Shown: positions 25,026 to 33,098, counted from the stretch's first letter. The stretch: DNA of 64,000 nt from Lachnospiraceae bacterium JLR.KK002 (GCA_036941025.1 JAYMNP010000001.1:62001-126000); one strand, 5' to 3'. Numbers and translations: made by a program. Notes: generated by a model from the letters alone, not told the origin.

Positions 25026-26237
25026 ATGAAAATGAAAAAAGTTTTGTCACTCGTACTTGCATTATCCCTGGCTCTTTCACTGACAGCCTGCGGTGGAAAT
25101 AATGCAGACACTTCCACTCCCGCAAAAGAGGATTCCAACACAGAAGCGGATGATTCAGCAAAAGATGATGTGGAAGAAAAGGAAACTCCGGAAGACAGCG
25201 CTGACGACGGCGAAGCAGCAGATGACACATCTTCTGCAGGCGGCGCAGATGTTTCCGGTAAAACCGTTGTATTTATTCCGAAGGTAACCGGTAATGCGTT
25301 CTTTGAAGCAGCAAATGACGGTGCTCAGAAGTATGCAAAAGACTGGGGCTTCACTGTTGAATACGAAGGAAGCGCAACAGCAGGCGCAGCAGAGCAGGTA
25401 GAAGTAATTAACAAAGCAGTAGCAAGCGGCGCAGACGCAATCTGCATTTCCACCGTAGATGCAGCAGGCGTAAGAGATGCATTGCTGGAAGCAAAAGACG
25501 CAGGCGTTGCTGTATGTACCTGGGACTCTGACGCAGAAGCAGACGCACGTGCGCTGATGGTATCTCAGGGTACTCCTGAAATCCTCGGACAGATGCTGGT
25601 AGACATGTCCGTAGACGCTTTGAAGAAACGCGGCGTTGACCCGGAAAAAGACGAAGTAAACTATGTATGGCATTATTCACAGGCAACTGTTACAGACCAG
25701 AACTCCTGGCAGGTAGCAGGCGAAGCTATTATCGCAGAGAAATATCCCAACTGGAAAAAGGTTGCTGACAACTATTATTCCAATCAGGATGCAGAACAGG
25801 CTGTTACCACAGGTGCGGCAATTCTGGACGCTTATCCGGACATTGATCTGATTATCTGTAATGACTCCACAGCACTTCCGGGCCAGTTAAAAGCAGCTCA
25901 GAACAAAGGCATTACAAAAGACGATATGACCATTACCGGTTTTGCAACTCCTCAGGCTATCAAAGAATACTGCGATGCAGGCGTTCTGTATGAGTGGGGT
26001 CTGTGGGACTGCGGAATCCAGGGTGCTCTTGGATGTTATCTTGCAGCTTACATAGCAGCAGGCAATGACGTGGCAGTTGGCGATAAGATTGATGTACCTG
26101 GAATCGGCGAAGTTGAAGTTATGGCAAATGACTGCCTGAACGAAGGCGACACAACAGCCGACAAGAACAACGGTGTTGTTCTTCTTCCGGAACGTGTAAT
26201 CTTTGATGAAACCAATGTAAATGACTATAACTTCTAA
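25026..26237 (+). CDS. lsrB: AI-2-binding lipoprotein
   Basis: A 403-residue substrate-binding protein anchored as a lipoprotein: the signal ends LALSLTACGG, with Cys near residue 21, followed by a 50-residue Asp/Glu/Ser/Thr linker. The mature fold aligns with enteric LsrB: FIPKVTGNAFFEA (binding Lys), VCTWDSDAEADAR (Asp), ATVTDQNSW (Asp-Gln), GFATPQAI, YEWGLWD, and an ending VVLLPERVIFDETNVNDYNF that mirrors the E. coli end. At the remaining contact strand it reads CNDSTALP where enteric LsrB has APDANALP, so the Pro and Ala contacts are Asn and Ser. AI-2 binding is likely but the pocket is altered. Confidence 0.88.
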   Translation: MKMKKVLSLVLALSLALSLTACGGNNADTSTPAKEDSNTEADDSAKDDVEEKETPEDSADDGEAADDTSSAGGADVSGKTVVFIPKVTGNAFFEAANDGAQKYAKDWGFTVEYEGSATAGAAEQVEVINKAVASGADAICISTVDAAGVRDALLEAKDAGVAVCTWDSDAEADARALMVSQGTPEILGQMLVDMSVDALKKRGVDPEKDEVNYVWHYSQATVTDQNSWQVAGEAIIAEKYPNWKKVADNYYSNQDAEQAVTTGAAILDAYPDIDLIICNDSTALPGQLKAAQNKGITKDDMTITGFATPQAIKEYCDAGVLYEWGLWDCGIQGALGCYLAAYIAAGNDVAVGDKIDVPGIGEVEVMANDCLNEGDTTADKNNGVVLLPERVIFDETNVNDYNF

Positions 26238-26253
26238 AACAAAGTGAAGTAGT

Positions 26254-26330
26254 TGCAGCAGGAAAGGTATTGAAACTGCTGCAGGTGATTTGGAGAGCAG
26301 CCACCGTTTCATATGTAAACAGTGGTTGCT
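26254..26330 (+). promoter_or_regulatory. Two intercistronic hairpins between lsrB and lsrF
   Basis: TGCAGCAG/CTGCTGCA (26254-26283) and a 14-pair stem of AGCAGCCACCGTTT with AAACAGTGGTTGCT, using G-U pairs (26296-26330). Neither ends in a good T-run (TTTCTG follows the second). They probably protect the lsrB message 3' end and lower lsrF expression, as expected where a binding protein is needed in excess. Confidence 0.6.
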
Positions 26331-26360
26331 TTCTGTAAAAAGACAGGAGGCTGAATAAAA

Positions 26361-27242
26361 ATGGCAGATGTAGATGGCTTAAAAGTAGCGAAAGATTATA
26401 AAGTTTCCGTACCTTTTGCAAATCAGGGAAATTTCCATGTAAAGGGTGCCAACAACCTGGACTGGGGCATGAAAAAGCACCTTTCCAATATTTTTGACCC
26501 GGAAAGCGGCAATACGGTAATGTTTGCTTTTGACCACGGTTATTTCATGGGCTCCACCGCAGGGCTGGAAAGACTGGATATTCTCATTCCTCAGTTAATT
26601 CCGTACGTGGATGTGCTGATGGGAACCAGAGGCGCCCTTCGTACCTGCGTTCCGCCGGAGTGCCGTAAGGGAATTGCCCTGCGTACCACATCCGGTTCTT
26701 CCATGCTGGAAGACGACCTTTCCCATGAAGTGGTGGCAGTGGATATTGAAGACGCAATCCGCATGAATGCAGACTGTATGGCAATCCAGACTTTTATCGG
26801 TGCGGACGGACAGCTTTCCAGTCTGGACAATCTGTCAAAAACCATCAACGCAGGGCTTCGCTACAGCATTCCCACCATGGGCGTGGTAGCTGTCGGAAAG
26901 CAGATGGAGCGGACAGACCGGTTCTTCAAGCTGGCTACCAGAATTCTGGCTGAGCTGGGCGCAAACATCATCAAAACCTATAACTGCGAGAACTTTGAAG
27001 AAGTAGTGGCAGCCTGCCCGGTACCTATCGTAGTGGCAGGAGGCAAGAAACTTCCGGAAAAAGATGCTCTGACCCTGGCATATGAAGTCATCAGCAAGGG
27101 TGCAAGAGGCGTTGATATGGGACGTAATATTTTCCAGAGCCAGGATCCGGTGGCAATGGCACAGGCAGTTAATATGGTAGTACATAAGGGCGCTACCGAT
27201 AAGGAAGCATATGAATTCTTCCTTGATACTAAAAAAGCCTGA
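26361..27242 (+). CDS. lsrF: 3-hydroxy-5-phosphonooxypentane-2,4-dione thiolase
   Basis: A 293-residue class I aldolase-like enzyme that ends AI-2 signalling by transferring the acetyl group of the rearranged phospho-AI-2 to CoA, giving DHAP and acetyl-CoA. It follows enteric LsrF closely: LDWGMKKHLSNIF, VMFAFDHGYFMGSTAGLER, GANIIKTYNCENFEEVVA (with the Schiff-base Lys in IIKTY), CPVPIVVAGGKKLPE and GARGVDMGRNIFQSQDPVAM. AGGAGG lies upstream. It is the last gene of the plus-strand operon, followed by a terminator. Confidence 0.93.
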   Translation: MADVDGLKVAKDYKVSVPFANQGNFHVKGANNLDWGMKKHLSNIFDPESGNTVMFAFDHGYFMGSTAGLERLDILIPQLIPYVDVLMGTRGALRTCVPPECRKGIALRTTSGSSMLEDDLSHEVVAVDIEDAIRMNADCMAIQTFIGADGQLSSLDNLSKTINAGLRYSIPTMGVVAVGKQMERTDRFFKLATRILAELGANIIKTYNCENFEEVVAACPVPIVVAGGKKLPEKDALTLAYEVISKGARGVDMGRNIFQSQDPVAMAQAVNMVVHKGATDKEAYEFFLDTKKA

Positions 27243-27286
27243 ATATAAGCCTGAATTTTGGCAACGATAGGATAGAAAACATGATT

Positions 27287-27320
27287 CCCCGGTTTCATGC
27301 AGATATGAAACCGGGGTTTG
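27287..27320 (+). terminator. Terminator of the lsrACDBF operon
   Basis: CCCCGGTTTCAT pairs perfectly with ATGAAACCGGGG around a 6-base loop, followed by TTTGT. Confidence 0.88.
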
Positions 27321-27391
27321 TAATGGCAGAGGCTGCATGGATAACAGTTTCATAATTATCCATGGAACAGCAGAAAGAAGGGTGGCAGAAC

Positions 27392-27865
27392 ATGAAATAT
27401 GCAGCAGTTGCCTTATCCGTATTTGCCGGAGATTTTTTTCTGAAAAAATATATGGAAGAACACCGGGATATGCAGGAACAGACAGAAATCTGCAGAGGGA
27501 CGCTGGCAGTGAAAAAATATCATAACAGAGGGGCGGCCCTGAACTTTATGGAAAAGCGTCCGAAACTGGTGAAAAAAGCCAGCGGAGGAATCCTTCTGGT
27601 TCTGAGCCTGCTGTGGTATATTATGCTCCGCAAAAAGAAAAGTCCGGGTCTGCTGACGGGACTGAGCCTTGCCCTGGGAGGCGGAGCAAATAATTTTTAT
27701 GACCGGGTGGTCCGAGGATATGTGGTGGACTATTTCAGTTTCCGCACACCCTGGAAAAAACTGAACCAGATTGTGTTTAACCTGTCGGATATGTGCATTT
27801 TCCTGGGGTGTTTTCTGATTATTTTCTCCGCGCGTGAGCGTGATGCGGTATTGCCTGTAAGATGA
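27392..27865 (+). CDS. lspA: Signal peptidase II (lipoprotein signal peptidase)
   Basis: A 157-residue membrane aspartic protease that trims prolipoproteins. The conserved boxes are present: NRGAALNF near residue 46, GGGANNFYDRVVRGYVVDYF near 100 with the first catalytic Asp, and FNLSDMCIFLG near 132 with the second. The sequence is diverged, and a second housekeeping lspA may exist elsewhere. The start at 27392 has GAAGGGTGG upstream; an upstream ATG at 27362 lacks a site. The last codons (RERDAVLPVR) run into palindromic repeat DNA, so the tail may not be native. Confidence 0.82.
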   Translation: MKYAAVALSVFAGDFFLKKYMEEHRDMQEQTEICRGTLAVKKYHNRGAALNFMEKRPKLVKKASGGILLVLSLLWYIMLRKKKSPGLLTGLSLALGGGANNFYDRVVRGYVVDYFSFRTPWKKLNQIVFNLSDMCIFLGCFLIIFSARERDAVLPVR

Positions 27866-27892
27866 AAAAGAATGTGCTGCGCATAATTGCTG

Positions 27893-27957
27893 TTATCTTA
27901 CAGGAAATTCATATACTTTAACATTTCACAGTAACACCCTGATCCTGTAAAATAAAA
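27893..27957 (-). repeat. 70-bp palindromic-ended repeat, family C, copy 3 (inverted)
   Basis: Read on the minus strand it goes TTTTACAGGATCAG, GTGTTACTGTGAAATG, TTAAAGTATATGAATTTCC, TGTAAGATAA, matching the interior and ends of the copies at 10351 and 18011. It lies between lspA and the terminator. Confidence 0.65.
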
Positions 27958-28001
27958 AGCTGCTGCAATTACTGTTTTCAGCAATTACAGCAGCTTTCTT
28001 C
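27957..28001. terminator. Bidirectional terminator between lspA and csp
   Basis: AAGCTGCTG and CAGCAGCTT form the outer stem, with inner CAATTACTG/CAGCAATTA pairing through G-U, with T-rich DNA on one side and A-rich on the other. It suits both converging genes. Confidence 0.75.
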
Positions 28002-28093
28002 TAATCAATTATAATCATCAATATTCTAATATCATAATAAAAACAAAAAATCTATATTATTGACAAAGGCACATTGTGAAAAAACTGATTAAA

Positions 28094-28294
28094 TTAACGA
28101 ACTACAGTTACGTTTACAGCCTGGGGTCCCTTGGAACCTTCTGTAACATCAAATTCTACTGCAGCACCTTCTTCCAAGGATTTGAAGCCTTCCATATTCA
28201 GTCCGGAATAATGAACAAATACGTCATTTCCGGATTCGTCAGAAATGAAGCCGTATCCTTTTTGGTTGTTAAACCATTTTACTGTACCCTGCAT
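28094..28294 (-). CDS. Cold shock domain protein
   Basis: A 66-residue CspA/CspB-type RNA chaperone. Both RNA-binding motifs are present: [18 protein letters not shown] (RNP1 KGYGFI) and [10 protein letters not shown] (RNP2 VFVHY). The start at 28294 follows GGAGGTAGTGAC; longer frames have no support. The 28295-28606 stretch upstream contains its AT-rich leader and promoter region plus a GC-rich structured segment described among the findings. Confidence 0.93.
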   Translation of the reverse strand: MQGTVKWFNNQKGYGFISDESGNDVFVHYSGLNMEGFKSLEEGAAVEFDVTEGSKGPQAVNVTVVR

Positions 28295-28606
28295 GTCACT
28301 ACCTCCAATAAATAATAAAATAAACATATGCTATAGTTATTTATAACATGGGACAATGGTAACATATAATAGGAAAAAAGTAAAGGAATATTCCAGTAAA
28401 ATTTAAAAAAAATGTAAAAAAAGTTACTTTTCACAAGGCACTGTGCACCATGCTGTACGATGTCCGGCCAAAGAAGTAGTGGTTGCCGGGCATCGGCCCC
28501 TCGCCGGAGGTGACTTTAAATGGCCGGATGCCGTTACCGGAACACCCGTAGTGTGAACAGTAACAAGAAATGGGTGTTGCTGCGCAAATCGGCCCCGGAC
28601 AGACAG

Positions 28607-29122
28607 TTATATATGGGCAGTCAGGGGTTCCACAGCGATGCCGTGCTTCCGGAAAAAGAGTCTGACCATGTCGTCCCATCCATGTTCCAGAGACTTATCC
28701 ATGGAAAAAATACCGTAGGAAATCCCGGTGGTACAGATAAGCTGCTGATTCTGATATTTCAGATTCAGATACATACCGGAAACATCCTCAGCAGAAAAAC
28801 CGCTGTTTATGGATGTGACCGTCCGTTTCAGATTCTCGGCGGAGAGCCGGAACACAAATTTAAAGGAAGAAGGGGTCCGTTTCCCTCTGATTATCTGAAA
28901 ACATACCGGACGCACCAGAGAGAAAGGAATATATTCTTCCTGCGCCACCAGCTCATAAGGGTCGTCCTCCGGGCTGAAAAAATCGGCCCTGGCATGTCCG
29001 TCCAGCAGATAGGTCATGCAGGTGGTAATGGAACCTTCCGACAGCAGAAAGCTGTCAAAGGTATCTGTGCGTAAAAATATATTCATAAATTCTTTTACAT
29101 CCAGAATAGAAAGTGCGGTCAT
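28607..29122 (-). CDS. DUF5721-like protein
   Basis: A 171-residue soluble protein starting MTALSILDVKEFMNIFLRTDTFDSFLL with GGAGGT 8 bases upstream. The pattern DTFDSFLLSEGSITT, PFSLVRPVCFQIIRGKRTPSSFKFVFRLS resembles the Lachnospiraceae family I know as DUF5721, whose role is unknown. It lacks membrane helices and catalytic motifs I can name. It stands alone and ends about 310 bases before the cold shock gene on the same strand. Confidence 0.7.
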   Translation of the reverse strand: MTALSILDVKEFMNIFLRTDTFDSFLLSEGSITTCMTYLLDGHARADFFSPEDDPYELVAQEEYIPFSLVRPVCFQIIRGKRTPSSFKFVFRLSAENLKRTVTSINSGFSAEDVSGMYLNLKYQNQQLICTTGISYGIFSMDKSLEHGWDDMVRLFFRKHGIAVEPLTAHI

Positions 29123-29229
29123 AAGAATACCTCCGGGATATAAAACCATTGTGTGAAACACGAAACATTATATTACAGAATCGGCAAAAACACAAGGATG
29201 ATATAGTAGAAAAGAAACGATAAATGTGA

Positions 29230-29337
29230 TATAATATGCCCTGAGGAGGATCCCATCGGAGATGGGAAGAGACCTGAAGGCCAGACGGGAGGGCCCCATC
29301 GGAGACAGGAAGAGACCTGAAGGCCGGACGGGAGGGA
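29230..29337 (+). repeat. Promoter and two tandem 43-bp repeats upstream of the M18 aminopeptidase
   Basis: A TATAAT at 29230-29235 is followed by two 43-bp units starting CCCATCGGAGA at 29252 and 29295, each containing GAAGAGACCTGAAGGCC and GACGGGAGGG, differing at a few bases. They would be transcribed as part of a structured leader ahead of the peptidase. Confidence 0.6.
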
Positions 29338-29406
29338 CCCTGAGTGCGAAAAGATAGTACGCTCAGCGATTATAATAGTAATATAACAGAATGCAGGAGG
29401 CGGGAC

Positions 29407-30696
29407 ATGGAACAGACGGAACAGAAATTATTCAGATTACTGGAGAAGGGAACCAGTGCAGTTCTGGTGGTGCAGGAGGCGGAAGCCCGGCTGAAAGAGG
29501 CAGGATTCGAAGAACTGAAGTTTAATCAGACCTGGGGGCTGACGGAAAAGGGAAAATATTATGTAAAACATCACGATACCACTCTGTTTGCCTTTACCAC
29601 AGGAGAACAGGCGGAACCCCGGAATAAGATTCGCATCGGAGCGGCCCATACGGATTTTCCATGTCTGAGGATAAAGCCGAATCCTGATGTGTCTGCCGGG
29701 GGATACGGACAGGTAAATACAGAGGTATACGGGGGAGCCATTTTGAACACCTGGCTGGACCGTCCCCTGAGTATTTCCGGACGTGTGGCGGTGGAAAGCA
29801 ATGACGTAATGCATCCGGATATGCGTTATCTTTCCGTGGAACGGCCGCTGCTTGTGATTCCCAATCTGGCCATTCACATGAACCGTGACGTTAATAAAGG
29901 AGTAGAACTGAACAAACAGACGGATATGCTGCCCGTTTTTGGGCTGCTGGAAGAAGGGCAGAAAGAAGAACGTATGCTGATGAAATTCCTGGCAGAAGAA
30001 CTGCAGGTGGAAGAAGAAAAAATACTGGACTATGAACTGTGGGTATACTGTGCGGAACAGCCCCGGTATCTGGGACGACAGCAGGAATTTATCCTTTCTC
30101 CCAGACTGGACAATCTCACATCTGTACATGCTCTTCTGACAGGGCTCACAGAGAGTAATCAGAGCTCCGGGCTGAATGTGGTGGCGCTGTTTGACCACGA
30201 AGAAGTGGGCAGCCGGACAAAGCAGGGAGCAGGCTCCATGCTGCTGCTGAATCTTCTGGATAAAATCCACGACAGCCAGGGGAAAACTGCGGCGCAGGCA
30301 GGGGAAAGCCTGTACGATGCTTTCTTCCTGTCGACAGATGTTGCCCATGGGCTTCATCCCAGCCAGATGGGCAAAATGGACATTACCAGTAAACCGGTTC
30401 TGGGAAAAGGGCTGTGTATCAAAGAAGCATCTTCCCAGTCCTATGCGACGGACTGCGAAGCAGTAGCGGTTGTGGAGCAGATTTGCAGAAGGAATAAGAT
30501 TCCTTATCAGAAATTTGTAAATCGCTCCGATATGCCGGGCGGAGGGACTCTTGGCTCCATTGCTTCTGCCATTCTCCCGGTTCGGACCGTGGATGTGGGA
30601 GTACCTCTTCTGGCCATGCATTCCGCGGTGGAAACCATGGGTACTGCCGATATGAAATCTCTGACCAGTCTGATAACTGTTTTTTTTCAGACGTAG
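29407..30696 (+). CDS. M18-family aminopeptidase
   Basis: A 429-residue zinc aminopeptidase that removes N-terminal (often acidic) residues from peptides in the cytoplasm. Metal ligands and catalytic residues are seen in IGAAHTDFPCLRIKPNP (His-x-Asp), SPRLDNLTS (Asp), ALFDHEEVGSRT (Glu-Glu), FFLSTDVAHGLHP (Asp) and VPLLAMHSAVET (His), in family order. Length is typical. The start at 29407 has GGAGG upstream; a longer frame from 29344 would run through leader DNA and is rejected. Confidence 0.92.
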   Translation: MEQTEQKLFRLLEKGTSAVLVVQEAEARLKEAGFEELKFNQTWGLTEKGKYYVKHHDTTLFAFTTGEQAEPRNKIRIGAAHTDFPCLRIKPNPDVSAGGYGQVNTEVYGGAILNTWLDRPLSISGRVAVESNDVMHPDMRYLSVERPLLVIPNLAIHMNRDVNKGVELNKQTDMLPVFGLLEEGQKEERMLMKFLAEELQVEEEKILDYELWVYCAEQPRYLGRQQEFILSPRLDNLTSVHALLTGLTESNQSSGLNVVALFDHEEVGSRTKQGAGSMLLLNLLDKIHDSQGKTAAQAGESLYDAFFLSTDVAHGLHPSQMGKMDITSKPVLGKGLCIKEASSQSYATDCEAVAVVEQICRRNKIPYQKFVNRSDMPGGGTLGSIASAILPVRTVDVGVPLLAMHSAVETMGTADMKSLTSLITVFFQT

Positions 30697-30756
30697 GCCA
30701 TGAGAAAAAGCCTGGAATTTCGGATACATAATATAATGTAAGGAAGGTAGTTGGAA

Positions 30757-31953
30757 ATGAAACTGATAAGAGGCAGGGTGGTCCTGCTGCTTCTCATTAT
30801 TTTATCCGGCAGTTTTATGAACGCCTGTTCTGCGGATGTAATCCAGGATATTCTGCCGGAGGGCAGGGAGTCAGAAAGTGTTCCCCAAAATGAGAACAAA
30901 CAGAAAGCAGAAGTGCCAAAAACAGATACGAAGCAGCTTGTTCCGCCTCCGGCGCAGCAGGAAATTTCAACAGGAAAATATGCCTATGACCACCTGACAG
31001 AGGAAGAACGGGTGGTCTATGATGAAATGCTGACAGCCATTCTGAATCATGAAGAAAAAATAAAGCTCTCAACTACAGATCTGGATTTGATGCGCAGGGC
31101 TTACACGGCAGTCTGCGGAGACTATGGCGGCCTGTTCTGGGTGGAGGGTTATGTATTTACCAGATATACCAAAGGAGAAGAACTGGTGAGTCTGGAATTT
31201 GCCCCCAAATACACCATGACAGAAGAAGAGCGCCGGAATACACAGGTTCAGATTGACGAGATTGTGGGAGCCTGGCTTGCGGGTATTACCATTAATCATA
31301 CGGACTATGAAAAGGCAAAATACGTGTATGAACTGCTGGCCCTCAATACGGAATATGTGCAGGATGTGGAAGACAGCCAGAATATTATCAGTGTGTTTCT
31401 CAGACAGCAGACGGTGTGTCAGGGATATGCCTGCGCAGTTCAGTATCTGCTGAACCAGCTGGGCGTCCAGAGCGTGATAGTATCCGGTGTGGCTCTGGGA
31501 GAGGCCCATGCCTGGAATCTGATACGGCTGGACGGAGAATATTATTACATGGACGCCACCTGGGGAAATAATGGTTACCGGAACAGAGAAGGTCTGGAAA
31601 CTTCGTTTATAGATTATAATTATATGGCCATGACTACCGAAGAAATGCTGATGGGCCATGTGCCTGATACGGAGCTGGAACTGCCGGAATGCATGTCTGT
31701 GACAAATAACTATTACCGGAAAGAGGGAAACTGGATTGAATCATGGGAACCGGAAGCCATGGGAGAAATTCTGTCAGAAGCATGGATGCAGGGACAGGTG
31801 GTAACGCTGCGATTTGCAGATGATTTTCTGAAAAAGCAGGCGTTCCGGTATTTTATAGAAGAAGGATTTATAGCGGATTACTGCAATGGAATTACGGAAG
31901 TAAATTATATTGAGGACGATATGTGGAAGGAAATCAGTTTCTGTTTCAACTGA
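30757..31953 (+). CDS. Transglutaminase-like domain lipoprotein
   Basis: A 398-residue lipoprotein: hydrophobic signal then FMNACSAD with the lipobox Cys near residue 24. The transglutaminase-like domain covers about residues 180-280 with a complete triad: Cys in QQTVCQGYACA, His in GEAHAWNLI and Asp in YYYMDATWGN. Related proteins are cysteine peptidases or cross-linkers acting at the cell surface. The last 70 residues are an unrecognised domain. The ATG at 30757 is used because AAGGAAGG lies before it. Confidence 0.85.
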   Translation: MKLIRGRVVLLLLIILSGSFMNACSADVIQDILPEGRESESVPQNENKQKAEVPKTDTKQLVPPPAQQEISTGKYAYDHLTEEERVVYDEMLTAILNHEEKIKLSTTDLDLMRRAYTAVCGDYGGLFWVEGYVFTRYTKGEELVSLEFAPKYTMTEEERRNTQVQIDEIVGAWLAGITINHTDYEKAKYVYELLALNTEYVQDVEDSQNIISVFLRQQTVCQGYACAVQYLLNQLGVQSVIVSGVALGEAHAWNLIRLDGEYYYMDATWGNNGYRNREGLETSFIDYNYMAMTTEEMLMGHVPDTELELPECMSVTNNYYRKEGNWIESWEPEAMGEILSEAWMQGQVVTLRFADDFLKKQAFRYFIEEGFIADYCNGITEVNYIEDDMWKEISFCFN

Positions 31954-31962
31954 TTCTGAGCC

Positions 31963-32008
31963 GGAGTGTCAGAGAGAAATCCTGAGTTCTTTTCTGACAC
32001 TCCTTTTT
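31963..32008 (+). terminator. Rho-independent terminator
   Basis: GGAGTGTCAGA pairs with TCTGACACTCC and is followed by TTTTT. Confidence 0.88.
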
Positions 32009-32062
32009 GCGTAAAATAGGGCTTTTCAAAACCTGATATTTATGCTACTATAAAGTAGTATT

Positions 32063-32117
32063 GAAAACCACATAAAATGACAATGGAAATATTAGAAAAC
32101 CATATTAAATGTCGAAT
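32063..32117 (+). promoter_or_regulatory. Direct repeats upstream of degV
   Basis: GAAAACCACATAAAATGAC at 32063 recurs as GAAAACCATATTAAATGTC at 32095, 32 bp (three helical turns) apart, about 40 bases before the degV ribosome site. It is a candidate regulator-binding array. A CTACT-N4-AGTAG repeat lies at about 32045. Confidence 0.4.
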
Positions 32118-32152
32118 ATTGCGTGGAATGATACTATATCAGGAGGAAAGAC

Positions 32153-32992
32153 ATGAACTATAAAATTGTAGTGGACAGTTGCGGGGAGCTGCCGGGGAAG
32201 CTGAAAGAGAGCGGACATTTTGAAAATGTGCCTCTGGAAATGTTTGTGGATGATTACCGGATTGTGGATGATGAAACTTTTGATCAGGCTGATTTCTTAA
32301 GACGGGTGGCGGCAAGCCCCAACAGTCCCAAATCAACCTGTCCTTCGCCGGAACGGTATATGTCGGCCTTTGACTGTGAAGCCGGACATGTTTATGCAGT
32401 TACCCTTTCTTCTCAGCTTAGCGGCTCATATAACAGCGCTGAAATCGGCCGTAAACTGTATCTGGAAGAAAAGGGAGAAAAACAGATTCATGTGTTTGAC
32501 TCCAGATCTGCTTCTGTGGGCGAAACGCTGATTGCCATGAAGATTCAGGAATATGAGGAAAGAGGACTGGCCTTTGAAGAAGTGGTGGAAAAGGTGGAAG
32601 CATTTATTACAGGAATGAATACTTCCTTTGTGCTGGAGAACCTGGAGACTCTCCGGAAGAATGGAAGACTGAGCAATATGAAGGCATTTGTGGCAGGAGC
32701 ACTGAATATTAAGCCGGTAATGGCCGGAACTGCAGAGGGAGCCATCTGCCAGATTGGCCAGGCGCGGGGGATTGGAAAGGCAGTGGACAAAATGATTCAC
32801 GATCTGCTTTCCAAAACAGTGAACCCACAGGATAAAATATTTGCAATTTCCCACTGTAACTGTCTGAAAAGAGCGGAAGAAGCGGCAGAGAAGGTGCGGA
32901 AGCTGGCAGAATTTAAGGAAATATTTGTGATAGATACTGCGGGAATCAGCAGCATGTATGCCAATGACGGCGGCATTATCATGGCAGTGTAA
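32153..32992 (+). CDS. DegV-family fatty-acid-binding protein
   Basis: A 279-residue DegV/FakB-type protein. These bind a fatty acid and present it to the FakA kinase for acyl-phosphate formation. The family pattern is clear: KIVVDSCGELPG at the N-terminus, STCPSPERYMSAF, VTLSSQLSGSYNSAEI, FDSRSASVGE, LENLETLRKNGRLSNMKAFVAGALNIKPVM with the fatty-acid-binding Arg, and an ending YANDGGIIMAV. It stands alone between two terminators. Confidence 0.9.
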   Translation: MNYKIVVDSCGELPGKLKESGHFENVPLEMFVDDYRIVDDETFDQADFLRRVAASPNSPKSTCPSPERYMSAFDCEAGHVYAVTLSSQLSGSYNSAEIGRKLYLEEKGEKQIHVFDSRSASVGETLIAMKIQEYEERGLAFEEVVEKVEAFITGMNTSFVLENLETLRKNGRLSNMKAFVAGALNIKPVMAGTAEGAICQIGQARGIGKAVDKMIHDLLSKTVNPQDKIFAISHCNCLKRAEEAAEKVRKLAEFKEIFVIDTAGISSMYANDGGIIMAV

Positions 32993-33010
32993 CAGAACCG
33001 GCATATGAAA

Positions 33011-33055
33011 AGGAACAGCAGTCATATGTTACAATATGGCGGCTGTTCCTTTTTC
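33011..33055. terminator. Terminator between degV and the convergent membrane gene
   Basis: GGAACAGC and GCTGTTCC, with CATAT/ATATG inside, followed by TTTTT on the plus strand and preceded by AAAA, so it may work both ways. Confidence 0.8.
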
Positions 33056-33098
33056 GGACTATGGAGCCTTTCGGGGCAGAACGGCTGTGGCAGTGTAA

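Noticed and set aside
21426..26237. Ribose ABC transporter (rbsACB)
   Set aside because: The binding protein ends and pocket motifs (TVTDQNSW, LLPERVIF) are LsrB-specific, two distinct permeases are present, and no ribokinase or RbsD is nearby.
28431..28679. An 82-codon minus-strand frame overlapping the DUF5721-like gene end
   Set aside because: No ribosome site and no family resemblance; the sequence is better explained as structured non-coding DNA.
29252..29337. CRISPR array
   Set aside because: Two adjacent 43-bp units without spacers; a tandem duplication in a leader.
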